35,892 nucleotides of DNA from Gemmataceae bacterium (GTDB taxonomy: Bacteria; Planctomycetota; Planctomycetia; Gemmatales; Gemmataceae): contig SIAJ01000059.1 of NCBI GenBank assembly GCA_009691845.1, positions 1-35,892 on the forward strand, given 5' to 3'. Position 1 is the first letter of the stretch. Every line of letters starts with the position of its first letter. The notes under the pieces were generated by a model, which did no database searches, had not been told where the DNA came from, and worked only from the letters and a program-made list of their open reading frames with translations. The translations under genes were made by a program, and so were the position numbers. Positions 26,761 through 35,730 of the stretch are shown piece by piece.

Positions 26761-27726
26761 ATGTTGACACGAACGCTTGCTGCCATTTTTAGTCTGACTC
26801 TGGTTTCCCCTGCACTTCGCGGGGAGGAAAAGCCACCATTCGATCCTTACGATCAATCGAAAGTGGCACTCGAGGTGGAGCCGCCGGCGGGCTTCAAGGG
26901 CAAGAAGATTGTTCTCGTGGCGGGAAGGCAAAGCCACGGTGCGGGCGACCACGAATTCTTTGCCGGCACGGCCATCATCATGAATTTGCTCAAGCAAACC
27001 GAGGGAGTGTTTCCCGTGATGGCTCGCGATGGCTGGCCCAAGAACGAGAAGATTTTTGACGGTGCGACCACAGTCCTCTTCTTCATGGACGGCGGTGGCG
27101 GACATCCGGTCATCAAGCCGGAACGCATGGAGTTGATTCAGAAACTACTCGACAAGGGAGTCGGCTTTGTCAACCTCCACTATGCCGTCGAGTATCCGAA
27201 GGAACCGGGCAAACGCGTTCTGAGCTGGATGGGCGGCTACTACGAAACCGGCTTCTCGATCAATCCACACTGGGATGCGGAGATTCGTTCGTTGCCCAAG
27301 CACCCGATCAGTCGTGGCGTCAAACCGTTCGTGATCAATGACGAATGGTATTTCAACATGCGGTTCGTCGAAGAATTGAAGAACGTCACGCCGATCTTGA
27401 CGGCCATCCCGCCCGATAGCAAGCGGGGCACGCCGGCGGCCAAGATGAACCCTGGCCGTCCCGAGCATCTCGCCTGGGCCTTCGATCGTGCCGACGGCGG
27501 GCGGGGTTTCGGCTTCACGGGCGGTCACTTCCACCGCAACTGGGCCGACGAGAATTTTCGCCGGATCGTCGTGAACGCGATTCTCTGGAGTGCGAAAACC
27601 GAAGTGCCCGAGACCGGGGCGAAAGTTGAATTCGATCCGAAGGATCTCAACAAGAACCTCGACAAGAAGGGGAAGGGTGAGTTCAAGCCGATTCTCCCGC
27701 CAATGTCCCGTGAGCCCAAAAAATAG
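26761..27726 (+). CDS. Secreted ThuA-domain protein (trehalose-utilisation-like)
   Basis: 321 aa. The signal peptide is MLTRTLAAIFSLTLVSPALR. The ThuA domain (class I glutamine-amidotransferase-like fold) spans about 50-280, with KIVLVAGRQSHGAGDHEF, GATTVLFFMDGGGGHPV, GVGFVNLHYAVEYP, HPISRGVKPF, DEWYFNMRF and HLAWAFDRADGGRGFGFTGG. The C-terminus is a Lys-rich tail. ThuA-like proteins occur with carbohydrate genes in Planctomycetes and usually lack the amidotransferase Cys; their reaction is unsettled. GGAGACACTCC precedes the start. It follows the sulfatase and a repeat element. Confidence 0.9.
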   Translation: MLTRTLAAIFSLTLVSPALRGEEKPPFDPYDQSKVALEVEPPAGFKGKKIVLVAGRQSHGAGDHEFFAGTAIIMNLLKQTEGVFPVMARDGWPKNEKIFDGATTVLFFMDGGGGHPVIKPERMELIQKLLDKGVGFVNLHYAVEYPKEPGKRVLSWMGGYYETGFSINPHWDAEIRSLPKHPISRGVKPFVINDEWYFNMRFVEELKNVTPILTAIPPDSKRGTPAAKMNPGRPEHLAWAFDRADGGRGFGFTGGHFHRNWADENFRRIVVNAILWSAKTEVPETGAKVEFDPKDLNKNLDKKGKGEFKPILPPMSREPKK

Positions 27727-27744
27727 CCAACGCGACTGAGTGTC

Positions 27745-29055
27745 ATGTTTACGATCCTTCTCGCCGCGGCGATCGCGGCCCCGAATCCAGCGCGAGCCGA
27801 GAAGCCTAGCGCGGTCGGACAGATGGTTCTGCCACGACCGCTCGATGTGCCGGCCGCTCCGACTCGCCCGGACCCGAGTCTGACTCCGGTCGCGTCGTTA
27901 ACCGGCACCGAATTCGCGGTCATGGCCGAACAGCCTGGCCGCGTCCTGCTTCGGAACAAAGGCGTGGACGTCTGGGTCAGCCGGACCGACGTCGTGACCG
28001 CGAAGGAGGCGATCGAGCTGTACAGTTCGCTCATCGCTGCTTCGCCTCAATTGAATCACTACGTTCGTCGATCCAAGGCGCACGAAATTGCGCTGGATTG
28101 GGATGCCGCAATCAAGGATTACGACGAAGCCATTCGCCTGAGTCCGCAGACCTCGGCGTACTGGAACAATCGAGCCAACTATTACTCGCGGAAGCGGGAA
28201 TATCAGAAAGCCCTCGAAGGATACGACGAGGCCGTTCGGCTCACGCCGACCTCGTTCATTCCGTTGGGTAATCGCGCCAATACCTTTTTGAACACCCGCG
28301 AGTGGGACAAGGCACTGGAGGCTTACGATCGTGCCCTCAAAGTGAATGGGACCTACTCACGCTCGTATGCGGGCAAAGCCACGGCCTATCGCGAAAAGCG
28401 CCAATTTGATTTGGCCCTCAACGAAGCGGAACGGGCGATGGAGTTGGAACCGGCTTCCCCGCACTCTCTGCTCGCTCGTGGATTGTCGTTTGCGGCGCTG
28501 AAAGAACACGACAAAGCGTTGGCCGATTTTCAGGAAGCACTTCGTTTCGATCCGCTGTTCGGGGCCGCCCATTATGGGCGAGCAGGCGTCTATCTCGCAC
28601 GCAAGGAATATCAACCCGCCATCCGCGACCTGGACACAGCGTTGCGTAATACGCCACGCTACGCGGCCGCCTTGGTTCGGCGGGCGGAAGTCTGGAAGGC
28701 CTGTGGGAATCCGCTGCATGCCTTGGCCGATCTGAAGGAAGCGATTGTCGCGGATGACTTGCATCCACCCGTCTATCGAGAGCTGGCCTGGTTGCTCGCC
28801 ACTCATTCGGACCCATCGATTCGCGATGGGAAGACCGCCGTCGAAATGGCGAAGAAGGCAGCGGACCTGGCGAAGTCGCCGACGCCTGAGTACTGGGAAG
28901 CCCTGGCGGCGGCCTACGCGGAAACGGGAGATTTCACGAGTGCCCTCGATTGGCAAAAAAAAGCAGCCGGAGATGCTGCCTACTCGAAAGAGAATGGCGA
29001 GAGGGTGAAGCAACGGCTGGAAACATACCAAGCGAAGAAAGCCTTTCGCGAATAA
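27745..29055 (+). CDS. Exported TPR-repeat protein
   Basis: 436 aa. A short hydrophobic leader (MFTILLAAAIAAPNPARAE) is followed by a small beta segment (GTEFAVMAEQPGRVLLRNKG, then VDVWVSRTDVV), then about nine tetratricopeptide repeats (about 90-430), for example DAAIKDYDEAIRLSPQTSAY, KALEGYDEAVRLTPTSF and KALADFQEALRFDPLFGAA. TPRs build a protein-binding superhelix. The partner is unknown. It begins 19 bases after the ThuA gene, likely the same transcript. Its stop codon directly abuts the stop of the convergent Gfo/Idh/MocA gene (29053-29058), with no terminator room between. Confidence 0.88.
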   Translation: MFTILLAAAIAAPNPARAEKPSAVGQMVLPRPLDVPAAPTRPDPSLTPVASLTGTEFAVMAEQPGRVLLRNKGVDVWVSRTDVVTAKEAIELYSSLIAASPQLNHYVRRSKAHEIALDWDAAIKDYDEAIRLSPQTSAYWNNRANYYSRKREYQKALEGYDEAVRLTPTSFIPLGNRANTFLNTREWDKALEAYDRALKVNGTYSRSYAGKATAYREKRQFDLALNEAERAMELEPASPHSLLARGLSFAALKEHDKALADFQEALRFDPLFGAAHYGRAGVYLARKEYQPAIRDLDTALRNTPRYAAALVRRAEVWKACGNPLHALADLKEAIVADDLHPPVYRELAWLLATHSDPSIRDGKTAVEMAKKAADLAKSPTPEYWEALAAAYAETGDFTSALDWQKKAAGDAAYSKENGERVKQRLETYQAKKAFRE

Positions 29056-30141
29056 TCACCCCAAGAATTCGCTGACCGTCGTCACGCGATGTTCCTTCGC
29101 AGCCGCAAACACCGCCTCGCACAGTGCAACCGTCTGCAGATTATCGCGTCCGCCGATTTCTGGTTCAGCATTCGTCTCCAACGCCACCAAGAGCTGAGCC
29201 ATCGTTCCGACAAACGCATCGGGAAACCAGACTTCGTTCCAGCGCGGTTGCTGCCAGGTCGCATCGCCTACAAGCGTGTAGTCCAGAGTGCTGGGCGTCC
29301 GATCGGGGTAGCTTGGCCAGCCGATGGTGCCGCGAGCCATTCCCTTCGTGCCTTCAACACGCCAGCGAATGCCAATGTCCGCTGCCGCTCCCTCGCGGGC
29401 GGGGCCGGCCCACACGTCGTCGCAACTCGTGGCTCGCGTTCCCGACTCATATTCAAGGATGCACAAGTTGATGCCGTCTGAATGCGGAAACTTGGTTCGT
29501 GGGTCTGGTCGCGTACTGGCCAGCACCCGGTCCGGCGTGCCGAACCAGTAGCGGAAGGTATCGAGGTGATGGATGCTCATCACAAATGTGGAAAGCGAAT
29601 GAAGCTGCCGGCTCCAGGGCATCCAGTGGGGAATCGCACGCATGTCAATCGTGCCGAGAACAATTTCCCCCAACGCACCCGTGTTCAGCAACGATTTCAT
29701 GGCCCGAACCGATTGGTCGTAGCGCATGTTCTGGTTGACGGCCAACGTGATCCCCGCTCGTTCGCACGCCTCCACACATGCTCTGGCCTCGCGAACCGAC
29801 ATGGCCAGCGGTTTCTGGGCGAGGATGCCACGCACCAGTTTTCGCTCCGCTGCCTGGAGGATCAGCCCTGGCTGAACGTCCGGCGGCACGGCCATGTCGA
29901 GCACTTCGATCGACGGATCGCTCAGGACATCCGCGATCGTTTCGTGAACCACCGGAATGGCGTGACGCTTCGCTGCCTCGCGTGCTCTTTCCACATCGCG
30001 GGAAGCGATGGCCACGGGATTGAACCCGGCATTGCGATAAGCGACCAGGTGGCAATCGTTCATGATAAAGCCGGCACCGATGCAACCGATCCGCCAATCG
30101 CGTCGAATCGGGAGCCGGGGAAGATAGTCGAGGGTGTGCAT
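29056..30141 (-). CDS. Gfo/Idh/MocA-family NAD(P)-dependent oxidoreductase
   Basis: 361 aa. An N-terminal Rossmann domain (about 15-135) starts with [16 protein letters not shown] (GxGxx-type dinucleotide loop) and includes [11 protein letters not shown] and the family signature [13 protein letters not shown] (EKPLA-like, with Gln replacing the usual Glu). The C-terminal alpha/beta substrate domain includes [17 protein letters not shown] and [13 protein letters not shown], where the His residues are probable catalytic or substrate contacts. Enzymes of this family oxidise or reduce sugars and related alcohols. The substrate is unknown. AGGAGAG precedes the ATG, which lies 8 bases after the ispH stop, so both share a transcript. 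Confidence 0.92.
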   Translation of the reverse strand: MHTLDYLPRLPIRRDWRIGCIGAGFIMNDCHLVAYRNAGFNPVAIASRDVERAREAAKRHAIPVVHETIADVLSDPSIEVLDMAVPPDVQPGLILQAAERKLVRGILAQKPLAMSVREARACVEACERAGITLAVNQNMRYDQSVRAMKSLLNTGALGEIVLGTIDMRAIPHWMPWSRQLHSLSTFVMSIHHLDTFRYWFGTPDRVLASTRPDPRTKFPHSDGINLCILEYESGTRATSCDDVWAGPAREGAAADIGIRWRVEGTKGMARGTIGWPSYPDRTPSTLDYTLVGDATWQQPRWNEVWFPDAFVGTMAQLLVALETNAEPEIGGRDNLQTVALCEAVFAAAKEHRVTTVSEFLG

Positions 30142-30149
30142 CGTCTCTC

Positions 30150-31085
30150 CTAAAGCATTGGCAAGCTACGCAACTCCTTCGGCAACGGGAAGCTCACGTG
30201 TTCCTCGCGCACGGTGCGGCTTTCGACCGACGCAGCAAATCGTTTTCGTAGCAGATCGATTACTTCCTGAACATTCTCTTCCGGGGCACTCGCACCGGCG
30301 GTGACAAGCACGATGTCGTCGGAGTTGAACCATTCATCACGAATCTCGCCGGCCGTGTCGATCAGGTAAGCAGCTTTTCCACGTAATTCCGCGATCTCCG
30401 CCAGTCGCTTGCTATTCGAGCTGTTTTGGCTCCCCAACACCAGGACGACTCGGGCTTCCTCCGCGAGGTCTTTGACTGCCTCCTGGCGATTTTGGGTCGC
30501 ATAGCAAATGTCTGACTTTGCCGGACCGACGATCTGCGGGTATTTTGTTCGAAGGGCGGCGATGATTCCCGTCGTCTCATCCACGCTCAGTGTCGTTTGC
30601 GTGAGAAAGGCGAGCTTGGCATCGGCCGGGATTGTCAGGGCAGCAACGTCGGCTTCGTTTTCAACCAGCACGATCGAGTGTGGCGCTTCCCCCATCGTGC
30701 CGACGACTTCATCGTGCCCTTCGTGGCCGATCAGTACGATCGTGAACCCTTCTCTCGCGAAGCGAATGGCTTCCAGGTGAACCTTGGTGACCAGCGGACA
30801 GGTCGCGTCGATCGTCCGCAGATTTCTCGATGCCGACGCTTCGCGAACGAAGGAAGCCACGCCATGAGCGCTATAAAGAACCGTCCCACCTGCGGGCACT
30901 TCCTCAATGGAATCGACAAAGACCACGCCCTTGTTACGAAAGCGTTCCACCACCGGGCGATTGTGGACGATCTCGTGAAAGACGTACAGCGGCGTGCCGT
31001 AAGCCGCGAGAGCCGTCTCCAGGGCGTCAATCGCCATGTTCACGCCGGCACAAAAACCTCTTGGGTTTGCAAGAATTACGTGCAT
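30150..31085 (-). CDS. ispH: 4-hydroxy-3-methylbut-2-enyl diphosphate reductase
   Basis: 311 aa from ATG 31085 ([15 protein letters not shown]), with GGAGG upstream; the longer frame adds 15 unconserved residues. The enzyme is the last step of the MEP isoprenoid pathway, producing IPP and DMAPP with a [4Fe-4S] cluster. Cluster cysteines are Cys12 (GFCAG), Cys96 (DATCPLV) and Cys194 (SDICYATQ). Catalytic Glu126 is present in HDEVVGT, and His in HEIVHNRPV and [18 protein letters not shown] is also conserved. Length equals the bacterial norm. It is followed after 8 bases by the Gfo/Idh/MocA gene. Confidence 0.97.
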   Translation of the reverse strand: MHVILANPRGFCAGVNMAIDALETALAAYGTPLYVFHEIVHNRPVVERFRNKGVVFVDSIEEVPAGGTVLYSAHGVASFVREASASRNLRTIDATCPLVTKVHLEAIRFAREGFTIVLIGHEGHDEVVGTMGEAPHSIVLVENEADVAALTIPADAKLAFLTQTTLSVDETTGIIAALRTKYPQIVGPAKSDICYATQNRQEAVKDLAEEARVVLVLGSQNSSNSKRLAEIAELRGKAAYLIDTAGEIRDEWFNSDDIVLVTAGASAPEENVQEVIDLLRKRFAASVESRTVREEHVSFPLPKELRSLPML

Positions 31086-31139
31086 AGGGAGTCCTCCATA
31101 CTCGAACCGTCCCGCGGCCACAGCCATCACCGAAATGAC

Positions 31140-31186
31140 ACGAGGGACGCGGCAATCGCCATTCTCGGCGTCACCGCGTCCCTCGT
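31140..31186 (-). terminator. Strong hairpin after the small secreted CxxC gene
   Basis: ACGAGGGACGCGG (31140-31152) and CCGCGTCCCTCGT (31174-31186) pair over 13 bp, with an inner CGCC/GGCG stem. It starts about 20 bases after the stop of the gene at 31206 on the minus strand and precedes ispH. It probably ends or reduces transcription before ispH. Confidence 0.75.
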
Positions 31187-31205
31187 ATGTTCTACACCGA
31201 ATTGT

Positions 31206-31550
31206 TTACTTCTTGAACTCGAGCTTCGTGACGGAGATCACCATCTTGTCGCCGTCCTTCTTCACCGTGCCAACGACTTTGCCTTCGGCTGCGGCTTTGC
31301 AGATTTCGGCGTGGTACTTCTTGTTCGAAGCGGTATCGAACCAGTACAGCTTGTCCTTGACCTTGATGACCGTGGCGCACTTGTCGGCTTCGCCGAGGTC
31401 GCACTTCGGGCAAGTGATCTTGCCTTCGAGGGTCACTTCCTTGGCAGCTTCTTTGCTATCTTTCTTCTTCGGCTCTTCGGCGGTGGCCGAGAACCCGGCG
31501 AAGCCCACAAGGGCCAAGCCGAACACCAATGCAGTCAGAATCCGGACCAT
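31206..31550 (-). CDS. Small secreted CxxC protein, function unknown
   Basis: 114 aa. The signal peptide is MVRILTALVFGLALVGFAGF, cleaved near SATAEE. A lysine-rich linker follows, then a domain (about 42-112) with KITCPKCDLGEADKCATVIK, KLYWFDTASNKKYHAEICK and GKVVGTVKKDGDKMVISV. The Cys pair CPKC, Cys in DKC, and the later HAEIC could bind a metal or form disulfides. Small proteins of this pattern occur in Planctomycetes, but I cannot name a function. GGAGATTCC precedes the start. A strong hairpin follows, so it is likely a short, separately terminated and well-expressed transcript. Confidence 0.82.
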   Translation of the reverse strand: MVRILTALVFGLALVGFAGFSATAEEPKKKDSKEAAKEVTLEGKITCPKCDLGEADKCATVIKVKDKLYWFDTASNKKYHAEICKAAAEGKVVGTVKKDGDKMVISVTKLEFKK

Positions 31551-31692
31551 GAGGAATCTCCACTTAGTAGTTGACGAATCGATAGCGCGTCCAAACGGGA
31601 TCGCTAGCGACTGCCTTTGTTAACCCCGGAAGTATACAAAGGTAGCGGTTTACGATCAATCGCGAAATTAAAACAAGCCGCTGCACCGAGTT

Positions 31693-34359
31693 TCAGTCTT
31701 GATCATCGTCATTGTGCCCATTGATCTTTGGCCGAAAGAATGCCGCCCGAACCGGAGGGGGCATCCGCGAAGCCCTCCCCTTCACCGATTTCCAAATGAC
31801 CTCGTTGAACAGGATGTCATCCGCCTGATCTTCCTGCTCCAGGTTCGCCCGCTCGGACCACTCGGCTCCCCACGCCCCGGCCACATTCGTGGCCTTCAGG
31901 TCGGTCTTCGGGACTACGTGAACATAGGGACTCGCGTCGGCTTTCGCCGTAAACGAGCGGTACATTGGCATAGCGGCCGCGTCGAACTGACTCATCGGCT
32001 TCAGATTCAGAATCAGTTCCATTGTCCGCAACATGCTGGTTGTCGAGTACATGCTCGAATCGACGTGCTTGCGCTTCGTGTACGGCGAAACGACCAAGGC
32101 CACGACGCGATGAGCGTCCACATGGTCGGGGCCATTCTGGGCATCGTCCTCGATCACGAACACCGCCGTTTCCTTCCAGAACTTGCTCTTTGAGAGCGCC
32201 TCGACGACCATTCCGAGCGCCAGATCGTTGTCCGCCACCTGGGAAGTCGGGGTCGGTTTGCCGACCCGCGTTCCGGACGTGTGATCGTTCGGCAGCCGCA
32301 AGATCGTCAGCTGAGGAAATGCCCCTTCTTTCTCGAATCGATGCAGTTCCTCGATGAAGCGTTCCGCTCGCTTCACGTCCGGATAGTCGAGATCGTAGCC
32401 TCGGAACTTGGGATCGAAGTGTCCCTCCAGGGCTTTCACCTTGGCCTTGCTGTCTTCGAACGTCCCATCCGCGTTCTTCCTGCCGTTTTCGATCCACTCG
32501 CCGTAGGTTCGGTAGCTGACCTTTGCTTCCGCACACCGATCCCAGATGTAGCCGCCCGATGGTCGAGCGACGTAGTCCATTCCGCCTTCCGCCGGGTAGC
32601 CGAACCGCGAACGTGGGCTGCCGCGATAGCTCAACGGCCAATATTTCTCAACGAAGTCCGTGGCATAAGCCCCCATCGACCACTCGTGTCCGTCGGCCGA
32701 CACTTCGCCATCGACATAGAAGTTGTCGAGCAGCACATATTCTCGGGCCAGCTTGTGGTGGTTCGGCGTGATCGCTTCCGGGAACAGGCACAGTTCTTTC
32801 TCGCCATTCCCCTGCGGCATGTCCCCGAAGACCTGATCGTAGGTGCGATTCTCCTTGATGATGTAGATGCAATGCTTGATGGGCGAGGCATCGCCCAGCT
32901 TGCGCGGAATCGGGTTGTCGGCTTCAACGCCTTCACTGCTTGCCTCGGAGTCTTTCTTCAGCGGGCTACAGGCATAAGCCTGTTTGCTGTAAACGGCCAG
33001 GGCTGCCGGCGTGGGCACATCGATCGTGCTCACGGTTCCCTTGAACAACGCACCGATGTATTCGCCGAGGTTCTTCGTCGGCTGGATCGGGTTCGGCCCG
33101 TGCCGATTGCCCTTGCTGGACAGGCCTTTTCCGTTGGCCACGTAAATCTTCTGGTCCGCCTCGTTGAACCGAACCGAAGTGGGATACCAGCCGGTGGGGA
33201 TGAAGCCGAGCGGCATCGCCTTCTTTGGGTCGGCCACGTTAAAGACGCTCAGGTTATTCGCATCCGCATTGGCGACGAGCAACATCGGGCCGTCCGGCAA
33301 CAGTGTAAGGCTGTTGGGAGTGTTGCCGCTCGGTGCCGTCGGATAGAGAGCGCAGTTGATGGTTTGAATCGCCGCAAAGCTCGCGAGATCGAACACGCTG
33401 ACCTGTGTCGAGTTCGCACAGGCCACGTAAAGTGCCTTGTTCCTGGCATCGATCAGCATCTCGGTCGGATGCGGAGCGCTCGGCAATTTCTTGACGACCT
33501 CGTTCTTCTCCAGATCGATGACGGCCACGTGCGCATCGGCCCAAAGACTCACGAAGAGGTGCTTGCCATCTGGGTGTGGCAAGCACGCATACGGATGTAC
33601 GCCGGGGTTGCCGAGCTTGTTCTCGGGTTCTTTCTTCTTGACTGGCTCGCTCTCCTTGGGGTCCTTGCGGCCATCCGGCGGGCTGGGCGGATCGCCCTTC
33701 GGCTTCTCTTTTGGTGCCGGTTTCAGTTGTCCCATGTGGATGACGACACGGTTCTCCGGATTCTCGACTGGCACACGTACGAGGATGTCGCCCCATGTGC
33801 AGCACGCGAACAAATCGCGCCCCTTGGCATCCATGGCGACTCCGCCAACTACGAGTTTTTCGCCTGCCCCTGCCAGGCTGATCGTTCGCGGATTTGAGAG
33901 GATCCCCCGATTGAATTCGAACTCGTGAACAACCTCGAACTCGCCGCCGCTGGCGTAGACACGCCGGCCATCCGGCGAGAAGCACAAGCCATAAAAAGCC
34001 TGATCGATACTCAGCCGGCTCGTGATCTTTTGCTTGGCACGGTTCAGATCGATGATCATCACCTCATGTTCGCCGAAGCCGGCATGAAGCACGGCCAGGT
34101 ATTGGCCGCTGGGATGCAGGGCCGAGTTGACGGGGAAGTTGCCGACCTCAATCTGCCGGCCGGCCGGGCGAAGCCGCCACTGGTTGGGCAATTGCACCGA
34201 GCCATCCTCAAGTAGTCCCGGCAGAACTCGCGGCGAAACCACCTCGCTCTTCCGCGACTCGGGACGCGACGGCTCGGCGACTTGCCTCTCCAGGCTCGCG
34301 AAGAGCAGCAGGCAAGAGCCGCAGCAAAGCACAAGTGCCGTGATGGAACGCGAAGGCAT
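31693..34359 (-). CDS. YncE-type beta-propeller / phosphoesterase (alkaline-phosphatase-like) fusion
   Basis: 888 aa from ATG 34359. A signal or anchor (ITALVLCCGSCLLLFASL) leads into a propeller (about 60-480) with YncE/surface-antigen repeats, for example KHLFVSLWADAHVAVIDLEK and KALYVACANSTQVSVFDLAS, interrupted by a charged Pro/Lys insert. The C-terminal half (about 500-850) is PF04185-like phosphoesterase: KHCIYIIKENRTYDQVFGDM, NHHKLAREYVLLDNFYVDGE, VSADGHEWSMGAYATDF, LPNDHTSGT and VFVIEDDAQNGPDHVDAHR. These Asp/His/Glu clusters bind two metals in the alkaline-phosphatase superfamily. It is probably a secreted or surface phosphatase or phosphodiesterase. The substrate is unknown. It follows the gamma-glutamylcyclotransferase-like gene by 32 bases. 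Confidence 0.9.
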   Translation of the reverse strand: MPSRSITALVLCCGSCLLLFASLERQVAEPSRPESRKSEVVSPRVLPGLLEDGSVQLPNQWRLRPAGRQIEVGNFPVNSALHPSGQYLAVLHAGFGEHEVMIIDLNRAKQKITSRLSIDQAFYGLCFSPDGRRVYASGGEFEVVHEFEFNRGILSNPRTISLAGAGEKLVVGGVAMDAKGRDLFACCTWGDILVRVPVENPENRVVIHMGQLKPAPKEKPKGDPPSPPDGRKDPKESEPVKKKEPENKLGNPGVHPYACLPHPDGKHLFVSLWADAHVAVIDLEKNEVVKKLPSAPHPTEMLIDARNKALYVACANSTQVSVFDLASFAAIQTINCALYPTAPSGNTPNSLTLLPDGPMLLVANADANNLSVFNVADPKKAMPLGFIPTGWYPTSVRFNEADQKIYVANGKGLSSKGNRHGPNPIQPTKNLGEYIGALFKGTVSTIDVPTPAALAVYSKQAYACSPLKKDSEASSEGVEADNPIPRKLGDASPIKHCIYIIKENRTYDQVFGDMPQGNGEKELCLFPEAITPNHHKLAREYVLLDNFYVDGEVSADGHEWSMGAYATDFVEKYWPLSYRGSPRSRFGYPAEGGMDYVARPSGGYIWDRCAEAKVSYRTYGEWIENGRKNADGTFEDSKAKVKALEGHFDPKFRGYDLDYPDVKRAERFIEELHRFEKEGAFPQLTILRLPNDHTSGTRVGKPTPTSQVADNDLALGMVVEALSKSKFWKETAVFVIEDDAQNGPDHVDAHRVVALVVSPYTKRKHVDSSMYSTTSMLRTMELILNLKPMSQFDAAAMPMYRSFTAKADASPYVHVVPKTDLKATNVAGAWGAEWSERANLEQEDQADDILFNEVIWKSVKGRASRMPPPVRAAFFRPKINGHNDDDQD

Positions 34360-34391
34360 GGCAAAAACCCTTGAGAAGGCGTGGTGAAGAG

Positions 34392-34754
34392 TCAAGTCGG
34401 CAGAGGCCACACATCGCCCGAAGGGGCATCGTCCGGAACGGGGCCGTTGAAGAAGTAGGCTTGCACATCGCCAACCAGGTCCGCGATCGCGATATCGGTT
34501 CGGGAAAACCAGTGCGGCACGCCTTCGTACTCGTCGAGTTTCGCGAGTGTCGCGTCATCCACGGCCCACAGTTCACCCTTGACCGCCAGGCCGGCTTCCT
34601 TGTCGACGACCATGCCGGGATGCCAGCCGAGCCCGTAGAGCCGATACAGCCGAAGGGTTTCTGCGGGACGGATGAATTCCTGGTCGGCAATCCGATCGTG
34701 ATTGCTTTGGCAGTACTTCAGCGTGCCGTACAGAAACAGAATCGTTTTCGGCAT
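34392..34754 (-). CDS. Gamma-glutamylcyclotransferase-like protein (AIG2/GGCT fold)
   Basis: 120 aa from ATG 34754 (MPKTILFLYGTLK); the longer frame's first 28 residues are unconserved. YGTLK near the N-terminus is the family's substrate loop, and the catalytic Glu is in LDEYEGVP. LYGLGWHPGMVVDKEAGLAV and KGELWAVDDATLAKL complete the pattern. The fold makes 5-oxoproline from gamma-glutamyl amines or peptides; many bacterial members have unknown substrates. It is divergent from the NadD-like gene and upstream of the YncE-phosphoesterase gene. Confidence 0.88.
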   Translation of the reverse strand: MPKTILFLYGTLKYCQSNHDRIADQEFIRPAETLRLYRLYGLGWHPGMVVDKEAGLAVKGELWAVDDATLAKLDEYEGVPHWFSRTDIAIADLVGDVQAYFFNGPVPDDAPSGDVWPLPT

Positions 34755-34828
34755 GTGTATCCTTCCTGCTCGGCAGCGAGCATCTCTATGGTGTATGCGT
34801 TGGCTACAATCTTCGGGAGAGGCACTCC

Positions 34829-35407
34829 ATGTCCGCACTGATTCCCGAAGCCAGTCGCTGGTTGTGCCACGATCCGGATGGCACCATTCGCACGGGCGAC
34901 ACCCCGCCTTCGCTCGTGTTCCCCGGCTCGTTCAATCCCTTGCACCGTGGGCATCTGGCACTTGCGGATCTCGCGGCCCAGCGATTTGGTCAATCCGTCT
35001 CGTTCGAATTGAGCCTGGCCAATGTCGACAAGCCCGATCTCGACACGGATGAAGTTCGACGCCGGCTCAAGCAGTTCAAGGGCTTGCACCCAGTCCTCCT
35101 GACGAGAGCGGCCACCTTCATTGCCAAGGCCGAACTCTTTCCTGGATGTGTCTTCGTGGTCGGAGCCGATACGGCGGTTCGGATTCTGCAACCCCGCTAC
35201 TACGGCGACGAGTCGCAAATGTTCCAGGCCCTGGATGCCATTCGCGAACGAGCCTGTTCGTTCTTCGTCGCCGGCCGAATCGATCGCGGACAGGGATTCG
35301 TCGAACTGGGCAAGATCGCGATCCCCGATCGATATCAAGACCTGTTTGCCGGCCTGACCGAATCCGAATTCCGCGTCGATCTTTCCTCGACCGAGCTTCG
35401 AGAGTGA
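34829..35407 (+). CDS. NadD-like nucleotidyltransferase
   Basis: 192 aa. The nucleotidyltransferase signature FPGSFNPLHRGHL (about 31-43; family pattern GxFxPxHxGH) and the C-terminal SSTELR (ISSTxxR-type motif) mark the cytidylyl/adenylyltransferase superfamily to which nicotinate- and nicotinamide-mononucleotide adenylyltransferases belong. FVVGADTAVRIL also fits NadD's VxGxDxxxxL. An extra 25 residues precede the core. It may be an NMN/NaMN adenylyltransferase or a relative acting on another nucleotide; the pathway cannot be decided from the window. It is divergent from the GGCT-like gene across 74 bases. A 16-bp imperfect inverted repeat lies about 75 bases after its stop. Confidence 0.8.
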   Translation: MSALIPEASRWLCHDPDGTIRTGDTPPSLVFPGSFNPLHRGHLALADLAAQRFGQSVSFELSLANVDKPDLDTDEVRRRLKQFKGLHPVLLTRAATFIAKAELFPGCVFVVGADTAVRILQPRYYGDESQMFQALDAIRERACSFFVAGRIDRGQGFVELGKIAIPDRYQDLFAGLTESEFRVDLSSTELRE

Positions 35408-35446
35408 CCGGCCTCCGGTCCCGGTCCGTAACATCTTTTGATTTGT

Positions 35447-35472
35447 GTTGCAAATTGTTGCAAATTGTTGCA
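35447..35472. repeat. Tandem 10-base repeat GTTGCAAATT
   Basis: GTTGCAAATT occurs twice in tandem, followed by a third partial unit GTTGCA. It is 8 bases downstream of an AACATCTTTT that recurs before a second 10-base array at 35571. Confidence 0.8.
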
Positions 35473-35481
35473 CGACTCGTT

Positions 35482-35538
35482 TTTGGCACGGGAGTTCAGC
35501 GAAAAAGCGACCGCGCCGGAACGAACTTCCGTGCCAAA
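35482..35538. repeat. Imperfect 16-bp inverted repeat
   Basis: TTTGGCACGGGAGTTC (35482-35497) pairs with GAACTTCCGTGCCAAA (35523-35538) with one mismatch over a 25-base loop. It could be a terminator for the NadD-like gene or part of the surrounding repeat module. Confidence 0.7.
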
Positions 35539-35570
35539 GGCTTCGGAGCAGCTGAAAACATCTTTTCCCT

Positions 35571-35600
35571 TTGTCCCAAAGCGTCCCATTTTGTCCCACG
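35571..35600. repeat. Three tandem 10-base units containing GTCCCA
   Basis: TTGTCCCAAA, GCGTCCCATT and TTGTCCCACG follow one another exactly 10 bases apart. GTCCCA is invariant at the same place in each unit. It is preceded by AACATCTTTT and CCC. Confidence 0.75.
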
Positions 35601-35730
35601 CACATCTCAATACCCTCCTCGGGCATCAGCGCCCAATAGACCTGTATTGCGGAGGGGGTCAAAACGTAAGTGGATTTGGAGAGATCGCCGCAGATTTTTT
35701 TCCGACAGAACCTCATGGCTTTGCACTTGT

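Larger units (their letters stand above)
35408..35730. other. Repeat-rich intergenic stretch of 323 bases
   Basis: No coding potential is supported. It holds two modules that each begin AACATCTTTT (35430-35439 and 35557-35566), followed by arrays with 10-base period: GTTGCAAATT repeated (35447-35472) and three GTCCCA-containing units (35571-35600). Between them is an inverted repeat, 35482-35497 with 35523-35538 (TTTGGCACGG, one mismatch in 16). The right side borders the transposase fragment. Confidence 0.65.

Noticed and set aside
32281..33897. Plus-strand open frame of 538 codons
   Set aside because: It is fully antisense to the YncE-phosphoesterase gene, which has clear motifs; the frame's residues (rich in Arg, His, Val) are typical of a shadow.
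35447..35600. CRISPR-like array
   Set aside because: Units are 10 bases with no spacers; this is a short tandem repeat, not repeat-spacer structure, and no cas gene is present.
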